From NCBI RefSeq assembly GCF_035046485.1, contig NC_085137.1, positions 499,802,536-499,866,535 on the forward strand: a stretch of DNA of 64,000 bases, read 5' to 3'. Positions 11,571-22,570 of this stretch are shown in pieces. This stretch comes from Aedes albopictus. Taxonomy: Eukaryota > Arthropoda > Insecta > Diptera > Culicidae. Position 1 is the stretch's first letter. Each line of letters opens with the position of its first letter. Below the pieces are notes generated by a model. That model had not been told where the DNA came from. It ran no database searches and was given only the letters and a program-made list of their open reading frames with translations. The position numbers and the translations under genes were made by a program.

Positions 11571-11807
11571 TTTTAGCTAACGTTACAATGTGGCCACCAT
11601 GGGCGATAAGGAAGTTACCCCACGACTCCCCGGAATAATTCCGGAACCATGACAGCTTCCGTTAAGTGGACCCCGGTTCTTAAAACTAGAAGGAATTTGT
11701 GATCGATTGGTGCAAAAAATTTTAAAATCCGTTGAAAAATGACTGAGAACCAGTCATTTGAATTTTGAAATTTTCGTCGAAATGGGGGTTGGGGACGTAC
11801 GTGTTAA

Positions 11808-13009
11808 CAACAAATTGTGACATTGCATGATCTGCTGTAATCCTTGAGTCTCTTGGAAACTCAAAAGGCACTCATTGACACAATCAGGAAAATGAAGGTC
11901 ATGTCAACTAACTTGGAGTTTAAAACCCCAGATATATACCCGTTACAATATTCATATCCACCATATAGTATAAGGTTGCATTATCAACTGTGGTTATTGG
12001 ACCTGCTTGAAGATTCATAGATATTGGGGTTTTCCAAACTATCCTGGACTATCCTAACTATTATCAATGATTCCGTTAGAACTGTACGAATCGTTACAAA
12101 ATCCTTTTGAGATATTCTAGACTAACCAAACTACTCTGAAGGCTAGCACTTGAGATTTACACTCGTAACAGTAGACATATCCGCTATACAGAGTAACGTT
12201 ACATGAGCAACTAAAATAATAGACATTATTGAATACTGATATGAATAGTCATACACTTTTGGGATATTCAACGTCGTCCGAGCTATCCTAGATTTAAGCC
12301 GTGGACATCTACAGTCATCACACCAGGCCCGTGCGCAGAAGGAGGGGGAGAGGGGTTCGGGTTAAACCCCTCTCTGCACACGGCCTTGCATCAAACGAGT
12401 GATTTTCGCTATGAACATTATTTATACAGTTATTATCCCCCTCAGAATTGTATAAATCAACTTAAGTTCTTTTGCAAATATTCCAAATCCAAAAATACCA
12501 AATCTGATGAGCAGATCTGCAGGTCTAAACTCGTTGCTTAGTCACATCTGCTTACAGATTATGTTAATAGTAGATTACGCAACAAGGTGCAGAATGATGA
12601 TTTTTACAGCACAAGTCGTACATTTATCTAACGAGGCTTGCCGAGTTGGATAATTACGACGAGTACTATAAAAATCGAGTTCTGCACCGAGTTGCGTACA
12701 ACTTTTTTTTGCAATTTCATAAATCACCACCTGGGGATAGTTTATAACAAAACTTTTTCATTAAACTGCACACTGATGATCATAGCCATGTTTAGGAAAG
12801 TCTGATCATAGCATGTAATACTGTGCAGTTGTCATCCTTTTTCTAAACTGGGCGCAGTTTAAGCATCAAGAAGTTGATCAAAACTGAAAACAGTGCTGTA
12901 ATGGTTAATTACGCAACGCAAATCAGTGCTGTAATAAACCATTACAGTACTGCTAATTTGGTGTGGGAAAGTAGGCCTTTTCTGGCAGATTTGGATGAGG
13001 TAAAACAGC
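11808..13009. other. Intergenic with a small foldback repeat
   Basis: Mostly AT-rich unique-looking DNA. At about 12580-12705 an inverted pair (GCAACAAGGTGCAGAA / TTCTGCACCGAGTTGC) encloses TGATTTTTACAGCAC and a TATAAAAATCGA partner, probably a MITE. Part of it recurs at 13925-13985, just after the next element. A GTGCGCAGAAGGAGGGGGAG tract lies near 12331. No gene is supported. Confidence 0.45.
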
Positions 13010-13016
13010 CTATTAC

Positions 13017-13887
13017 CACAGACAAACAGACGTAACACCTTGAACGATTTTCATGAAAATCCATCGCCCATTTCACACTACCATCACCTGGTGGAAAAGT
13101 TGCACGAATCACTGTGTTGTGCAATATCGTCAACAGAAGGCGCTAGTGTGAAACGTCAAACGCATAGAAAAACCGCAGACAGACGTTCAAGTTTGACTCA
13201 GCAGCTTGTGTAAAAAACATGGCCGCCACAAATTGCCAAGTGGCAATCAGCAAACAGATGGCGTTAGCAACGTTCATATTCAATCGCTACCTCACATGTG
13301 CGTTGCGACCAACAACTGTCACCACGGTCTTCCAGCCGGATGGCGGGAAAAGACCGCACGTGTTGCACGCTAATAATATTTCCACATAATTTGTGCAGAG
13401 TAAATGAGTTTTATTTAATGTCTAAAATCTTTTGCACAAATTAGCGCAGGACTCTTGTAAAATATTTTACACATTATTACTTTTATTTTACATAGATTTG
13501 CTTGAATAAAACTGCATTTGGACGAACTTCACTCGCATTGGGAAATCTTTGTGAATGTGACGCAAATGTAGGAATGATTTTGATAGTGTTTGTTTCGATT
13601 TTATTTTTCGGTGGGTGGTGAATTGGGTGGTAAGTAAGCGGCTGGAAGCACGTGGTTTCTCAAACTGTCAACTGCACGCGACTGCACTATGGCAATCGGT
13701 TGCCTAGGTGTCGCTAGTGAAAATTTACATAGAAAATTTGAATGAATTTGTTCGAGCTAGAACGTCTGTCTGCGGAAAAACTATGCGCGCACCTCTGGTT
13801 GTGAAAGCCACAACTATGAAAATTTAAAATGATCGTTAAAAGCGTGGTCAATGGAAATTTTGCAAGTGTTATGTCGGTTTGTCTGTG
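13017..13887. mobile_element. Outer TIR element with 7-bp duplication CTATTAC
   Basis: The element is 871 bp and starts CACAGACAAACAGACGTAAC. It ends with the near reverse complement, GTTATGTCGGTTTGTCTGTG. The flanks are CTATTAC at 13010-13016 and CTATTAC at 13888-13894. Only the terminal ~25 bp are clearly inverted, and there is no transposase. The same termini with another exact 7-bp duplication are seen at 59835-60087. A related element is inserted inside this one. P-superfamily elements make 7-8 bp duplications, so that is one possible home; the assignment is inference. Confidence 0.8.
13174..13774. mobile_element. Inner nested TIR element with 7-bp duplication GAAAAAC
   Basis: The element is 601 bp with termini CGCAGACAGACGTTC and the exact reverse complement GAACGTCTGTCTGCG. 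It is flanked by GAAAAAC at 13167-13173 and 13775-13781. The terminal motif resembles that of its host element (CACAGACA…CAGACGT), and the duplication length is the same, so both are likely moved by the same kind of transposase. The core is non-coding. Confidence 0.75.
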
Positions 13888-13894
13888 CTATTAC

Positions 13895-14664
13895 GATTAG
13901 AAATTGCAAAATAATTATTTATGCAATGAGTTGCAAAATAATGATTTTTACAGCACGAGCCGTACATTTATCCAACAAGGCTTGCTGAATTCAAGAGCAT
14001 GCTCTTTTCCGAGTGATATTTTGAGCATTTACTGTTTAATTTGAATATTTGGAACACATCCTGACAGCCTCGTTGACAACCATAAACCACATTAGCTTAT
14101 GCATAAAAAGCAAAAATTCGTGGATGTTTCAAGTGTATCAGCCAAACCTATGAATATGTTCGACCGGATCAGCGAATGCCGCTTGTGCAGTCTCGAGACA
14201 ATACAAAACACAACGGACAGACAACACGTGCACTTGACTGTATGCGTGACTGGCCAACCGGGAACGAGTTTTTGTCACCACATGGAACATTTCTTCCGCA
14301 AGCGTGCCGGCAACCGTCTGACTGTCTAATGATCAACAGCTGTTTTTGGCTTCTCTCATATGAAACAAAAAAATATGTTCGTGCTCAGCTGTTTTACACA
14401 TGCCCCGAATTCCTAATTCCACCGCGAATGATACATACCTAGTTTGGGTTTGAGTCAAACTGTCCGAGGGTTCAATATCCGCTGATGGCGGTAATTTTAG
14501 ATTCGTTTTAACGGAACAACGGTAACTACCTATCAACACTCGATGTCCTTGGTCGTGAGTTGCACGAACTGTTTCGCAAAAAGAGCACAGAGAGTGATCT
14601 CCGTCTGTATCTAATTGAACCGTGGTGAGTTCCTGTTTTACAACACCGATCGTCACCTGAAATA
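13895..14664. other. Intergenic, partial MITE copy then unique sequence
   Basis: At 13925-13985 lies a partial copy of the foldback seen at 12.6 kb (TGATTTTTACAGCACGAGCC). After that I find no domain-bearing frame. It may include 5' flanking DNA of the candidate exon at 14665. Confidence 0.4.
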
Positions 14665-14759
14665 ATGGGAGGAACGGTACGGGTCGGTATAACGTTGCTG
14701 CTGTTGTTTCTAGCCAAGATCAGCTGTACAAACGGGAAATTTATCGATGTAGATGCGAA
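14665..14759 (+). CDS. Candidate first coding exon with a signal peptide
   Basis: ATG at 14665 opens a 31-codon reading frame. It starts MGGTVRVG, then a leucine-rich hydrophobic core (ITLLLLFLA), then KISCTNGKFIDVDA. It runs into a consensus splice donor (GAA|GTAAAT) at 14760; without splicing it meets TAA within two bases. The n-region arginine, hydrophobic stretch and following small/polar residues fit a cleavable secretion signal of about 20-24 residues. I cannot identify the protein, and no second exon was found nearby. A chance frame is quite possible. Confidence 0.35.
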
Positions 14760-16191
14760 GTAAATATTGGAAAGTCATCGTGTCGAGAGCGTACAAAACA
14801 ATTCGAATTTTAAATACTGTTTGCTGTTTGATCATCACATTTGCAGAAGGTTTAAGGGAATGTGTTTAGAAATACCATATTTAAAATATTCTAGGTTTCT
14901 AATAATAAGCTCCTTTAAGTCAATTTCTCATTTTTTGCCGATTGTCCGCGAATTGGTTCGCAAATCGGATGTTGCGCAAAATTACTTAACTCATGGGGGC
15001 ATGAACTGAACAGCAACAACCATGCGCCTCCATTTGTGATCAACTCCTCTTTAAACCGTTGTTTAAGCATTTTTCCAAAGAAATTCACGATAGGACCATG
15101 AACAACGTCTACAAAAGTAAAACTTCAATCCAACAAATCAACTTCGAGAGTAATCGTGCGTCATTCAACGGCACACGAAGTAACCAGGCAATTAGCCCAA
15201 AATCATCCTATTTGTTCGAAAGTTTTAGAGAGGTATAATTACCAAAACAAACATCCAAGCACTTGATTCACCCATAGCTAGGCTAACCATAAATACCACT
15301 TCAGTGCCATCACTGCGGAACACGCTGTTTGAGCGTCGAGTTGTTTATATTTTTTATCATTGCTGCTCTACTCGCGTATTGCTGGTTACTTTCTGATAAC
15401 AGCGTCGAATCAGTCAGTCAGAAATACACACCGTACACTCAAGTGCCCATACTGCCATTGTTCGGAAGCCATATACACGACCGCTCTCGCGATATCATCC
15501 GCAGGCCCGCGGTGCTATCAGCTGTCGAATTTTGCACAATCGATTCGGGTTTTGAAAATTTCGAACGAATCCGATAACGCAACGCGGCACTAAACGAATA
15601 AAGACAAGCAATATATTTGAGCGATCTCCTGGCTCGACTCCGGTGCTCGGTCATCATTTCAATTAGATTTACAACCCTTTCGCATGGACGTTTATTGTCA
15701 TCGTAATCGCGCCCGGTCATAGACATCTATCTCTTGAGCAAGGTTTATCTCTCGGGTTCTTCAGCCGTCGTCGTGTCGTTGTTGTTAAGGTATGCATGCA
15801 GATCAACACGACGGCAGTGGGTGGGCTGCCTGATGATGTAATTCGTTTACCATCGACCGAGTCGTTTATCCCTATTGTGTCATGTGCTGCATCAGTTGGG
15901 GACCCTTTGTTCCGCTTGGTGACATGTATGAGATGTCTTCTTTTTTTGGGGAACGCGTATTTTGCTAACGACATACGCGTGGCGCGTTTCTTATCTCAGC
16001 TTTGAGCTTCGCGATCAATTACACCAATAAACGGGTATCTCGTCAGTGAATCGCATCGGTTTATAATTCTTCTGTGAGAATTGAACAAAGCTGATTTGCA
16101 CTTCATCGAAATTTCAAACTTTCCCATCTTTAATGCCTTTAAAGAATGATTCAATATGGAATTGAAATGTCAACAGAGATTGGCTCAAAAC
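14760..16191. other. Intergenic or intronic, nothing recognised
   Basis: No TIR pair, tandem array or domain-bearing frame was seen. If the 14665 exon is real, this is its first intron. Some GC-richer parts (15.4-16.0 kb) have open frames on both strands but none resembles a known protein. Confidence 0.4.
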
Positions 16192-16203
16192 ATCTGCATG
16201 ATA

Positions 16204-16923
16204 CTGGCGTGAGTGAGAAATGGACAAATTGCGCGCCTGTCTAGTGAGTAGGAGTCGTGAGTTCGAGTCTCACCGAGAGGACGAGTAACTTTTTCGCAAA
16301 TTTCACCTCAATTTGTCCATTTCTCACTCACGCCAGTATATGTAAAGTCTAGCTTTTGGAATAAAGTAAAACTTCCATTCGGCTGGTTAAGCCGCAAAAA
16401 TCGATAATTAATTAATTTAATTATGTCATCGAGCAACGGACTCATGTTCCGTAACCGGTCGTTTGAGAACGTCGCGACCCATTGGAAGCTTTCCGCTCAC
16501 CGCGCGATCTCTTCGACACAGTCGTCGATGAGAGGTGTGTGGACTTCCAACACACAAAAACAATGCGCTCTCGCCTAGGCTTTACATATACAATATATGC
16601 GTAGTGTGGATGTACATCTCATTCCATCCGAAAGGGGTGCAATCTGTGGAAAAGATAACCTCGGAATTTTGTGTTGAACTTGAATTCAGGTTAGCAGCTA
16701 CGTCTTCGAGTCTTCTCGTGGCGTAGCGGCAACGCGCCTGTCTAGTGAGTAGGAGTCGTGAGTTCGAGTCTCACCGAGAGGACGAGTAACTTTTTCGCAA
16801 ATTTCACCTCAATTTGTCCATTTCTCACTCACGCCAGTATATGTAAAGTCTAGCTTTTGGAATAAAGTAAAACTTCCATTCGGCTGGTTAAGCCGCAAAA
16901 ATCGATAATTAATTAATTTAATT
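16204..16923 (+). mobile_element. SINE-like composite with 193-bp direct repeats and 12-bp duplication
   Basis: A 12-bp duplication, ATCTGCATGATA (16192-16203 and 16924-16935), flanks about 720 bp. Positions 16232-16424 and 16733-16925 appear identical (193 bp). They contain a B-box-like GAGTTCGAGTCTCA and end in an AT-rich AATTAATTAATTTAATTAT tail. The second copy has an A-box-like TGGCGTAGCGGCAACGC just upstream. In the first copy that part is replaced by ACTGGCGTGAGTGAGAAATGG, the inverse of sequence about 100 bp further on. A tRNA-derived SINE dimer with a self-primed 5' end is my reading. Confidence 0.6.
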
Positions 16924-17220
16924 ATCTGCATGATATTGAATAAATCTATTTAAATTATTTTTAAAGAATTTCCAAAGCTTTTCTACAACACAATTAACCC
17001 AAGTGGGCGCAATTAAATGCATTACCCATTACATAGCAATACGAACATTTTACTATCCATCTTCAACAATCGTAGTTCATCTTCTATCCAAAGAAGAACA
17101 ACAATCTTACTCATACCTATCTCAAACAACAAGTTATCTTCAACAAAGCCGGCCACTGTTGATGTGATGTGGATGTGGAGTGACCTTAATAAAACTGCAC
17201 GCCGCCAAACAATCAAACTA

Positions 17221-17418
17221 CAGTCAGGTTTTTTTTTACGCGGGGGATACGTACCGCGTAAAAAAAAAACTCAGTTCAAAATTCAAAAAACCGCGTAAAA
17301 AAAGTCTCACCATTTCTCGACGAATCATGCAAAAATAAGACGATGAATTTTTTTTTTGTATGGAGTTTTCATTTACGCGGCCGCGTAAATGAAAACCGCG
17401 TAAAAAAAAACCTGACTG
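17221..17418. mobile_element. TA-flanked MITE, CAGTCAGG ends
   Basis: The element is 198 bp with ends CAGTCAGG followed by a T-run and ACGCG, and the inverse at the right. Target TA occurs at 17219-17220 and 17419-17420. Additional CGCGTAAA hairpins lie inside, and there is no coding capacity. This is consistent with a Tc1/mariner-type MITE. Confidence 0.8.
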
Positions 17419-17579
17419 TACAATAATACCAGACCGAGTGCACGAAATATCCGCGTGGTTCAACGTATCAACTTGTTTATCGGTTGCAGTACAGTATTCC
17501 TTCAAGTAATACTACTGTCAGGTATCGTGGAATCAGGAGGCATCGATAATTTTCAGGATAGACGTATTGTTTAGTTGAG

Positions 17580-20500
17580 AATAAGTCGATTGATGCTAAT
17601 GCTCACCATATCATCTGGAGCAGCTGAGACATTAACTTGAGAGGCTCCAGTTTGATGGAGTACTTAAGTAGTACAGATTACTTAACATAGGCAACCGCCC
17701 AACCTTCATGGTATCTGCTAGAGAGGAAGCGTTAGACATAACGCTTTGCTCTACCAGAAATAGCCGAAGAGCTGACGAGCTGATCAATTGGCATGTATCA
17801 GATGAAGATTCTTTATCTGACCATCGCTACATCTTTTTTGAACATTTAAATGTTACTTCGCAAACATTGCGTTTCAGGAATCCCCGGTCAACAAACTGGG
17901 CTCTTTTTACTGATTTGATTGCGGCCAAATTTCATGGATACTCCCCATCCATTGACACTCCAAGTGATTTAGATGATACTACAACGACCTTCATCATGGA
18001 AGCTTTTAAAGAAGCATGCCCTCTACGGTATGTTAGGATCACAAGAGAACCCCTTGGTGGAACTCTGATCTGGCGAAGCTCAGGAAACAATGTAGAAAAA
18101 GTTGGAACAGACGACGTTCGGCTGGTTCGGAGGCTTACAGGTCGGCTCGCAAGGCCTACAGGAAAGTTCTCCGGTCTGCTGAACGATCCGGCTGGGAAAA
18201 ACTTTGTACAAATGTTTCCAGTTTGAGTGAAGTCAGTCGGTTAAACAAAATCCTTGCGAAATTTAAGGATTTCCGAGTGAAAGAACTTCGTTTGCCAAAT
18301 GGCTACCTGACTTCTTCTGATGAGGAAGTTCTGGAATGCTTATTCAGCACACACTTCCCTGGATGTGTGGATAATACATCTTCGGATGAACCTTATGTCT
18401 TTTCTTGTAGTTATGATTCCCTGGCCTTGGCTCGGAGTATTGTAACTATAGAATCGATTGAGTGGGCACTTAATAGCTTTGCTCCTTTCAAGTCTCCTGG
18501 AGCAGATGGGATTTATCCTATTTTGCTTCAGAAGGGATTTAAAAAAAAATACTTGTTTGTAGTTTTGCAACAGGGTATATTCCCAAATCTTGGCGGGATA
18601 TTACTGTGAAGTTCATTCCGAAACTGGGTCGTGCGTCGTATGAAGAAGCAAAGAGTTTCAAACCTATCAGTTTGACCTCTTTTCGTCTGAAATGCTTAGA
18701 ACGCATTGTGGATCATCACATCTGTGATGTTCATCTGGCCAACGTGCCTCTTCATGTGAACCAACATACCTCAATCTGGTAAGTCCACTGTGACTCTTTT
18801 ACACAAGGTTGTTTACGATATCGAGATAGCATTCGCTCAACAGCAATCCTGTTTGAGTGTTTTCTTAGATATCGAGGGTGCCTTTGACAACGTGCCTTTT
18901 GATGCTATATTGAAAGCCGCACGGGGTCATGGTATATCCAATGATTTCCAATTGGATTCACCAAATGCTCAAAAACCGATTTCTCTTCTTGACATTGCGT
19001 CATACGGCGATTAGGAAATTGAGTGTTTGTGGATGCCCCTAAGGGGGAGTCTGGTCACCGCTTTTGTGGAATCTTGTAGCAGATACGCTATTGAGGCAAC
19101 TCTATAATAGCGGTTTAGCTACTTATGGTTTTACCGAAGACTATCTAGCATTGTTAGTTGGCATGTGCATCACCCTTTTCGACCTGATGCAAAGTGCCCT
19201 TCAGGTAGTTGAGGGTTCGTGTCGCCAATATGGCTTTTCGGTTAATACGAGTAAAACATCTATTGTTCATTTTACGGAAAGGCGAAACCGTGATGGCGTT
19301 CGACTTTTGCGTCTCTTTGATTCTGAAATCGATGTGACTGAACAGGTAAAGTACGTTGGAATTATTCTTGATTCCAAGCTATCCTGGACACCTCACATTG
19401 AGTTCAGAATCAAGAAAGCTTGTATGGGCTTCGAGCAATGCCGGCGAACATTTGGTACAATTTGGGGTCTAAAACCCAACTATATCAAATGGATTTACAC
19501 AACTGTTGTTCGGCCAATATTGTCTTGTGTGGTGGCAAAAGGTTGAAATGAGAACGGTCCAATCAATGTTAGGCCATCTCCAAAGGATGTGCCTAATGGC
19601 GATGTCTGGAGCGTTCTCTTCAACTCCCACGGCAGCGCTCGAAGCTCTCTTTGACGTTGCTCCACTACACATGCATCTCAAACAAGAAGCACTTTCTTGC
19701 ACTTACCGTCTATGGGTACTCGGTCTACTAGAGGAAAACCCTGTGAACCGCACATCAACACACACCTCGTTGTTTCCACTTTTGGTGAATTGGGACAAAA
19801 TTGTCCTTGCTCCAAGTGATCTTACAATTGCTTGTAATTTTCCATATAGGACATTTTGCACGAAATTCCCTTCCCGGGAGGAGTGGACATCCGGTTATCT
19901 GAAGAGAAGTATTTCAGACGGCATCGTATATTACACTGATGGCTCCCTTCTCGAAGGTCGAGCAGGTGCTGGTGTATATTCTCGTGAGCTAAGGCTGTAT
20001 AAGACTCACTTGGTTGACACTGCACCGTTTTTCAGGCCGAAATCTTTGCTCTTATGTGCGGAGTGCAATCAGCACTTCAGCAGCACGTAATGGGCAAAGT
20101 AATATACTTCTGTTCAGATAGCCAGGCTGCTATTAAAGCACTTGCTTCGGCCAACTCCAGGTCGAAGATAGTTATCGCTTGTCGAACTCAAATCGAGGAG
20201 CTGAATTCAGCAAACGCTGTTCACCTTGTATGGGTGCCTGGCCATTCTTCCATCGCTGGAAATGAATTGGCCGATGAGTTAGCTCGCACTGGAGCATCAC
20301 ATGACTTCATTGACCCTGAGACAGCTATTCCGATATCGAAGTGTTGGGTACAGGGTCGTGCAATTTCGAAAGGAAAACATGACGTACGACGACTGTAGCA
20401 AATCGTTTCCCATGCGAACGGACTGCTGTGATGCTTCATCTCTCACCCAGCAACACACTCGTTCGTTGCTGCTACAGAAACAAGTGTGTATGAAACATGG

Positions 20501-21880
20501 GATGATACACTTGGATTTTCGTTTCATTTATGAGTCATTGAAATACTTCAACATGCTAAAAACACTATTTAAACCACATTTTTAAATAGTGGTGCACGCC
20601 AATAGAATGATAATTATGGTTTATGAAAGAGGATAACAAATTCGACCACTTAAATCCAATTAACCGGCGCCCGTAACCATTGAGAGACTAGCGCGCACCA
20701 GTGAGACACTAATGCTCTGACGGGTGAAGCACAAGCAATGCGATCGGGTGGGAGACTACCGAGTGCTACGATGAGTGGAAAAGTTTTTTTTAACGACCGA
20801 GTCATTAGAAAAATGTATGAAACACTTGAAGTGACTCATTCAAAATGTTGCATGAAAGTGTATCATTGAAACGAAATTGTACGCCCCTGGTTGGGTAAAG
20901 CTTCAGATTCACACCTGGGCTGCTACTCAATACAGACAATACTGGAATAGTTTGAAGTCATGTCGTCAAACCAAATTGTATTGTACTGAGCCATCTCCAG
21001 GGGTGGCGAAGTATCTTACAAATCTATCAAAACAGAATTGCAGCATTCTGATCAAAGCATTGACTGGCCACCACCGACAAACCGACGTGACACTCTGTTT
21101 CCAAGATTGGCGAGAAATTCTAACCTCAAACAGTTTAGAAATCGTAACTCGTTCTGTCATTTTCGTCTTTTGACAAAAGAAACCTTGAAGAAGATGTCAT
21201 AAAACAGCGCAAAAATTTCCAGCTGATCAATGTAAACATCACAACCACTCTTATTTCTATCTCACCAATAGAAGATACAATCAACCATGCAATGAAGCTA
21301 TTCAAAGAAATCCTTCGATACAGGAAGCAAAATAGTCAATAAGTCCGAAATAAAATTTCCCAAACATAAAAACTTTCACAGGATGAAATTTCATTCCAAC
21401 GTTCATAACGAAATATCTTCTGATTGCGCAAAACATTGAATGCAGGTTATTACTTCAAAATGTGTAAAATATTATGACAAGGTAAAGTTCCTGTACGCAC
21501 GCACACATAAAGAGGAAGCTGTGTAAATCATCGCACAGATGGAGCTAGTGATTAAAAGGAGAACTTATTTGCCAAGAAAAATTGGAAAAGTTGTATGAGC
21601 TGGCACGTCGGTTTGTCGGTGTGGCCACTGCCGACTCAGCTATCACATGGCGAATATTCAGCAAGCTGCTTCATTTGCATGTGATAGCTGTGAATCCGAT
21701 TATGGAACTACGTATCATTTTATATGTAACTGTCCACTATTTGCGCAATTGCGTTTTCGAGTATTCGGTTAACACTTATTAAGTGAAACTGACTTCAGAG
21801 ATCTGAATATTCAGGATATTCTGTTGTTCTTGACCCGCTGTGGTAAAGAGCTATACACACCTAGAAAAAATCATGTAATT
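17580..21880 (+). pseudogene. Decayed non-LTR retrotransposon (endonuclease-RT-RNase H)
   Basis: The broken ORF2 reads, in order: an endonuclease C-terminal part (about 17580-17900, with LSDHRYI), a linker, an RT part (18400-19550, with SPGADGI and FLDIEGAFDN), and RNase H (19880-20340, with YYTDGS, CSDSQAA and WVPGHSSIAGNELAD). Later pieces are at 20900-21080 and a Cys-rich 3' part near 21690-21800. The RT catalytic box is degraded: the position expected to read YADD reads TEDY near 19135. Several frameshifts, an apparent gap near 18600-18790 and inserted AT-rich DNA (20400-20880, 21175-21580) make it non-functional. RNase H plus this RT type suggests the I/LOA/R1 group; the exact clade is not resolved. 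Confidence 0.85.
20490..20880. mobile_element. Probable MITE inside the non-LTR element
   Basis: An imperfect inverted pair, GATACACTT / AAGTGTATC and AATGAGTCACTTCAAG against GAGTCATTGAAATACTTC, brackets about 390 bp. That stretch has no similarity to ORF2, and retrotransposon coding sequence resumes after 20900. Exact ends and duplication were not resolved. Confidence 0.4.
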
Positions 21881-22039
21881 TAAGTGTCCTGAACCTGACA
21901 TATACGAGCATCTTCAAAAACACAAATTTAGAGGTTAAAACATGTAAATTTACGTCTTTCAAGACACCCCAAAATAAAACGTATTTTTTCTTAACGTCTA
22001 GCAATCGCTAAAACCGATTTGACTGATAAAACATAGAGA

Positions 22040-22135
22040 AGTAAAATATTGCCATGCATGGATTCGAACACCGGATCTGCTGATCGTGAGCCACATCTCT
22101 TACCTCTCGGCTATGTCACCGAGATAGAAGGTGGC
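22040..22135 (-). repeat. tRNA-like sequence (SINE head or tRNA relic)
   Basis: On the minus strand there is an A-box-like ATAGCCGAGAGGTAAGAG and a B-box GTGTTCGAATCC, 45-50 bp apart as in tRNAs. The acceptor arms do not pair convincingly, so a functional tRNA is not claimed. Confidence 0.5.
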
Positions 22136-22329
22136 TGATGAACGTGATACTGATTCTACGTTTCTGGTGTAACGGATTTGTTGACATCTAACGCAACCAA
22201 CCAACACTTACATGATGCGCGTAAAGTTAAGTCCAATTTGTGATTCAGTCTTGAAAACGTTTACGTATTTTGGTGATTCCGTTTCGTGCAAATTTCAGAA
22301 TTTCTAAGTGTGTAGGCTCTCTTTTGCTT

Positions 22330-22570
22330 TATGCGTTATAACAGTGCTCTTTTCAGGGCTCTGTTCGAACCCATTGTGGAACGCTTATGCGTTAGTACCC
22401 TCTTCCACGGTATTTTTCCTATTTCCCTCCTGTCCTTATCCCCATCCTTATCCTTATTTCCTTCCTTTTTCCCTCAGGTAGATGATGAAATAGGCTATTA
22501 TTTTGGCGATGGCACAAATGTCCCAAATGGAGGATAACGTGTCTCTGGAGCCGGCCTTCTGATACCTGAT
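22330..22570 (+). repeat. Dispersed repeat end, relative of 4740-4965
   Basis: A pyrimidine-rich run (CCTGTCCTTATCCCC) is followed by GATGATGAAATAGGC, GGCGATGGCACAAATGTCCC and CTGGAGCCGGCCTTCTGATACC. The second half is a diverged, opposite-strand copy of the 4.7-4.96 kb repeat. Probably a transposable-element 3' region. Confidence 0.45.

Larger units (their letters stand above)
6179..11803. mobile_element. 5.6-kb TTAA-flanked giant foldback with opposed satellite arrays
   Basis: Unique terminal arms of about 260-280 bp begin CACGTACGTCCCCAACCCC on the left and end with its reverse complement on the right. They are flanked by TTAA at 6175-6178 and 11804-11807. The arms remain matched through CATTTCGACGAAAATTTC, CCGGAATTATTCCGG and ACGTTAGCTAAAACCTCACA. 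Inside each arm is a long tandem array of ~150-bp units, in opposite orientation on the two sides, with a less ordered centre (7.6-9.6 kb). No transposase frame was found; the open frames seen are translations of the repeat unit. The TTAA duplication suggests piggyBac-type mobilisation. The termini lack the classic CCC start, so the superfamily is inferred. Confidence 0.75.

Noticed and set aside
13010..13894. 8-bp (hAT) duplication for the CACAGAC elements
   Set aside because: Extending any of the three duplications to 8 bp breaks the match; 7 bp is exact in all three.
16232..16925. LTR retrotransposon with 193-bp LTRs
   Set aside because: The repeats lack TG…CA ends, have Pol III-type boxes and an AT tail, and enclose only ~300 bp of non-coding DNA. 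The 12-bp duplication is SINE-like.
19064..19546. Active reverse transcriptase in the 17.6-21.9 kb element
   Set aside because: The catalytic YADD position reads TEDY, and frames are broken in several places.
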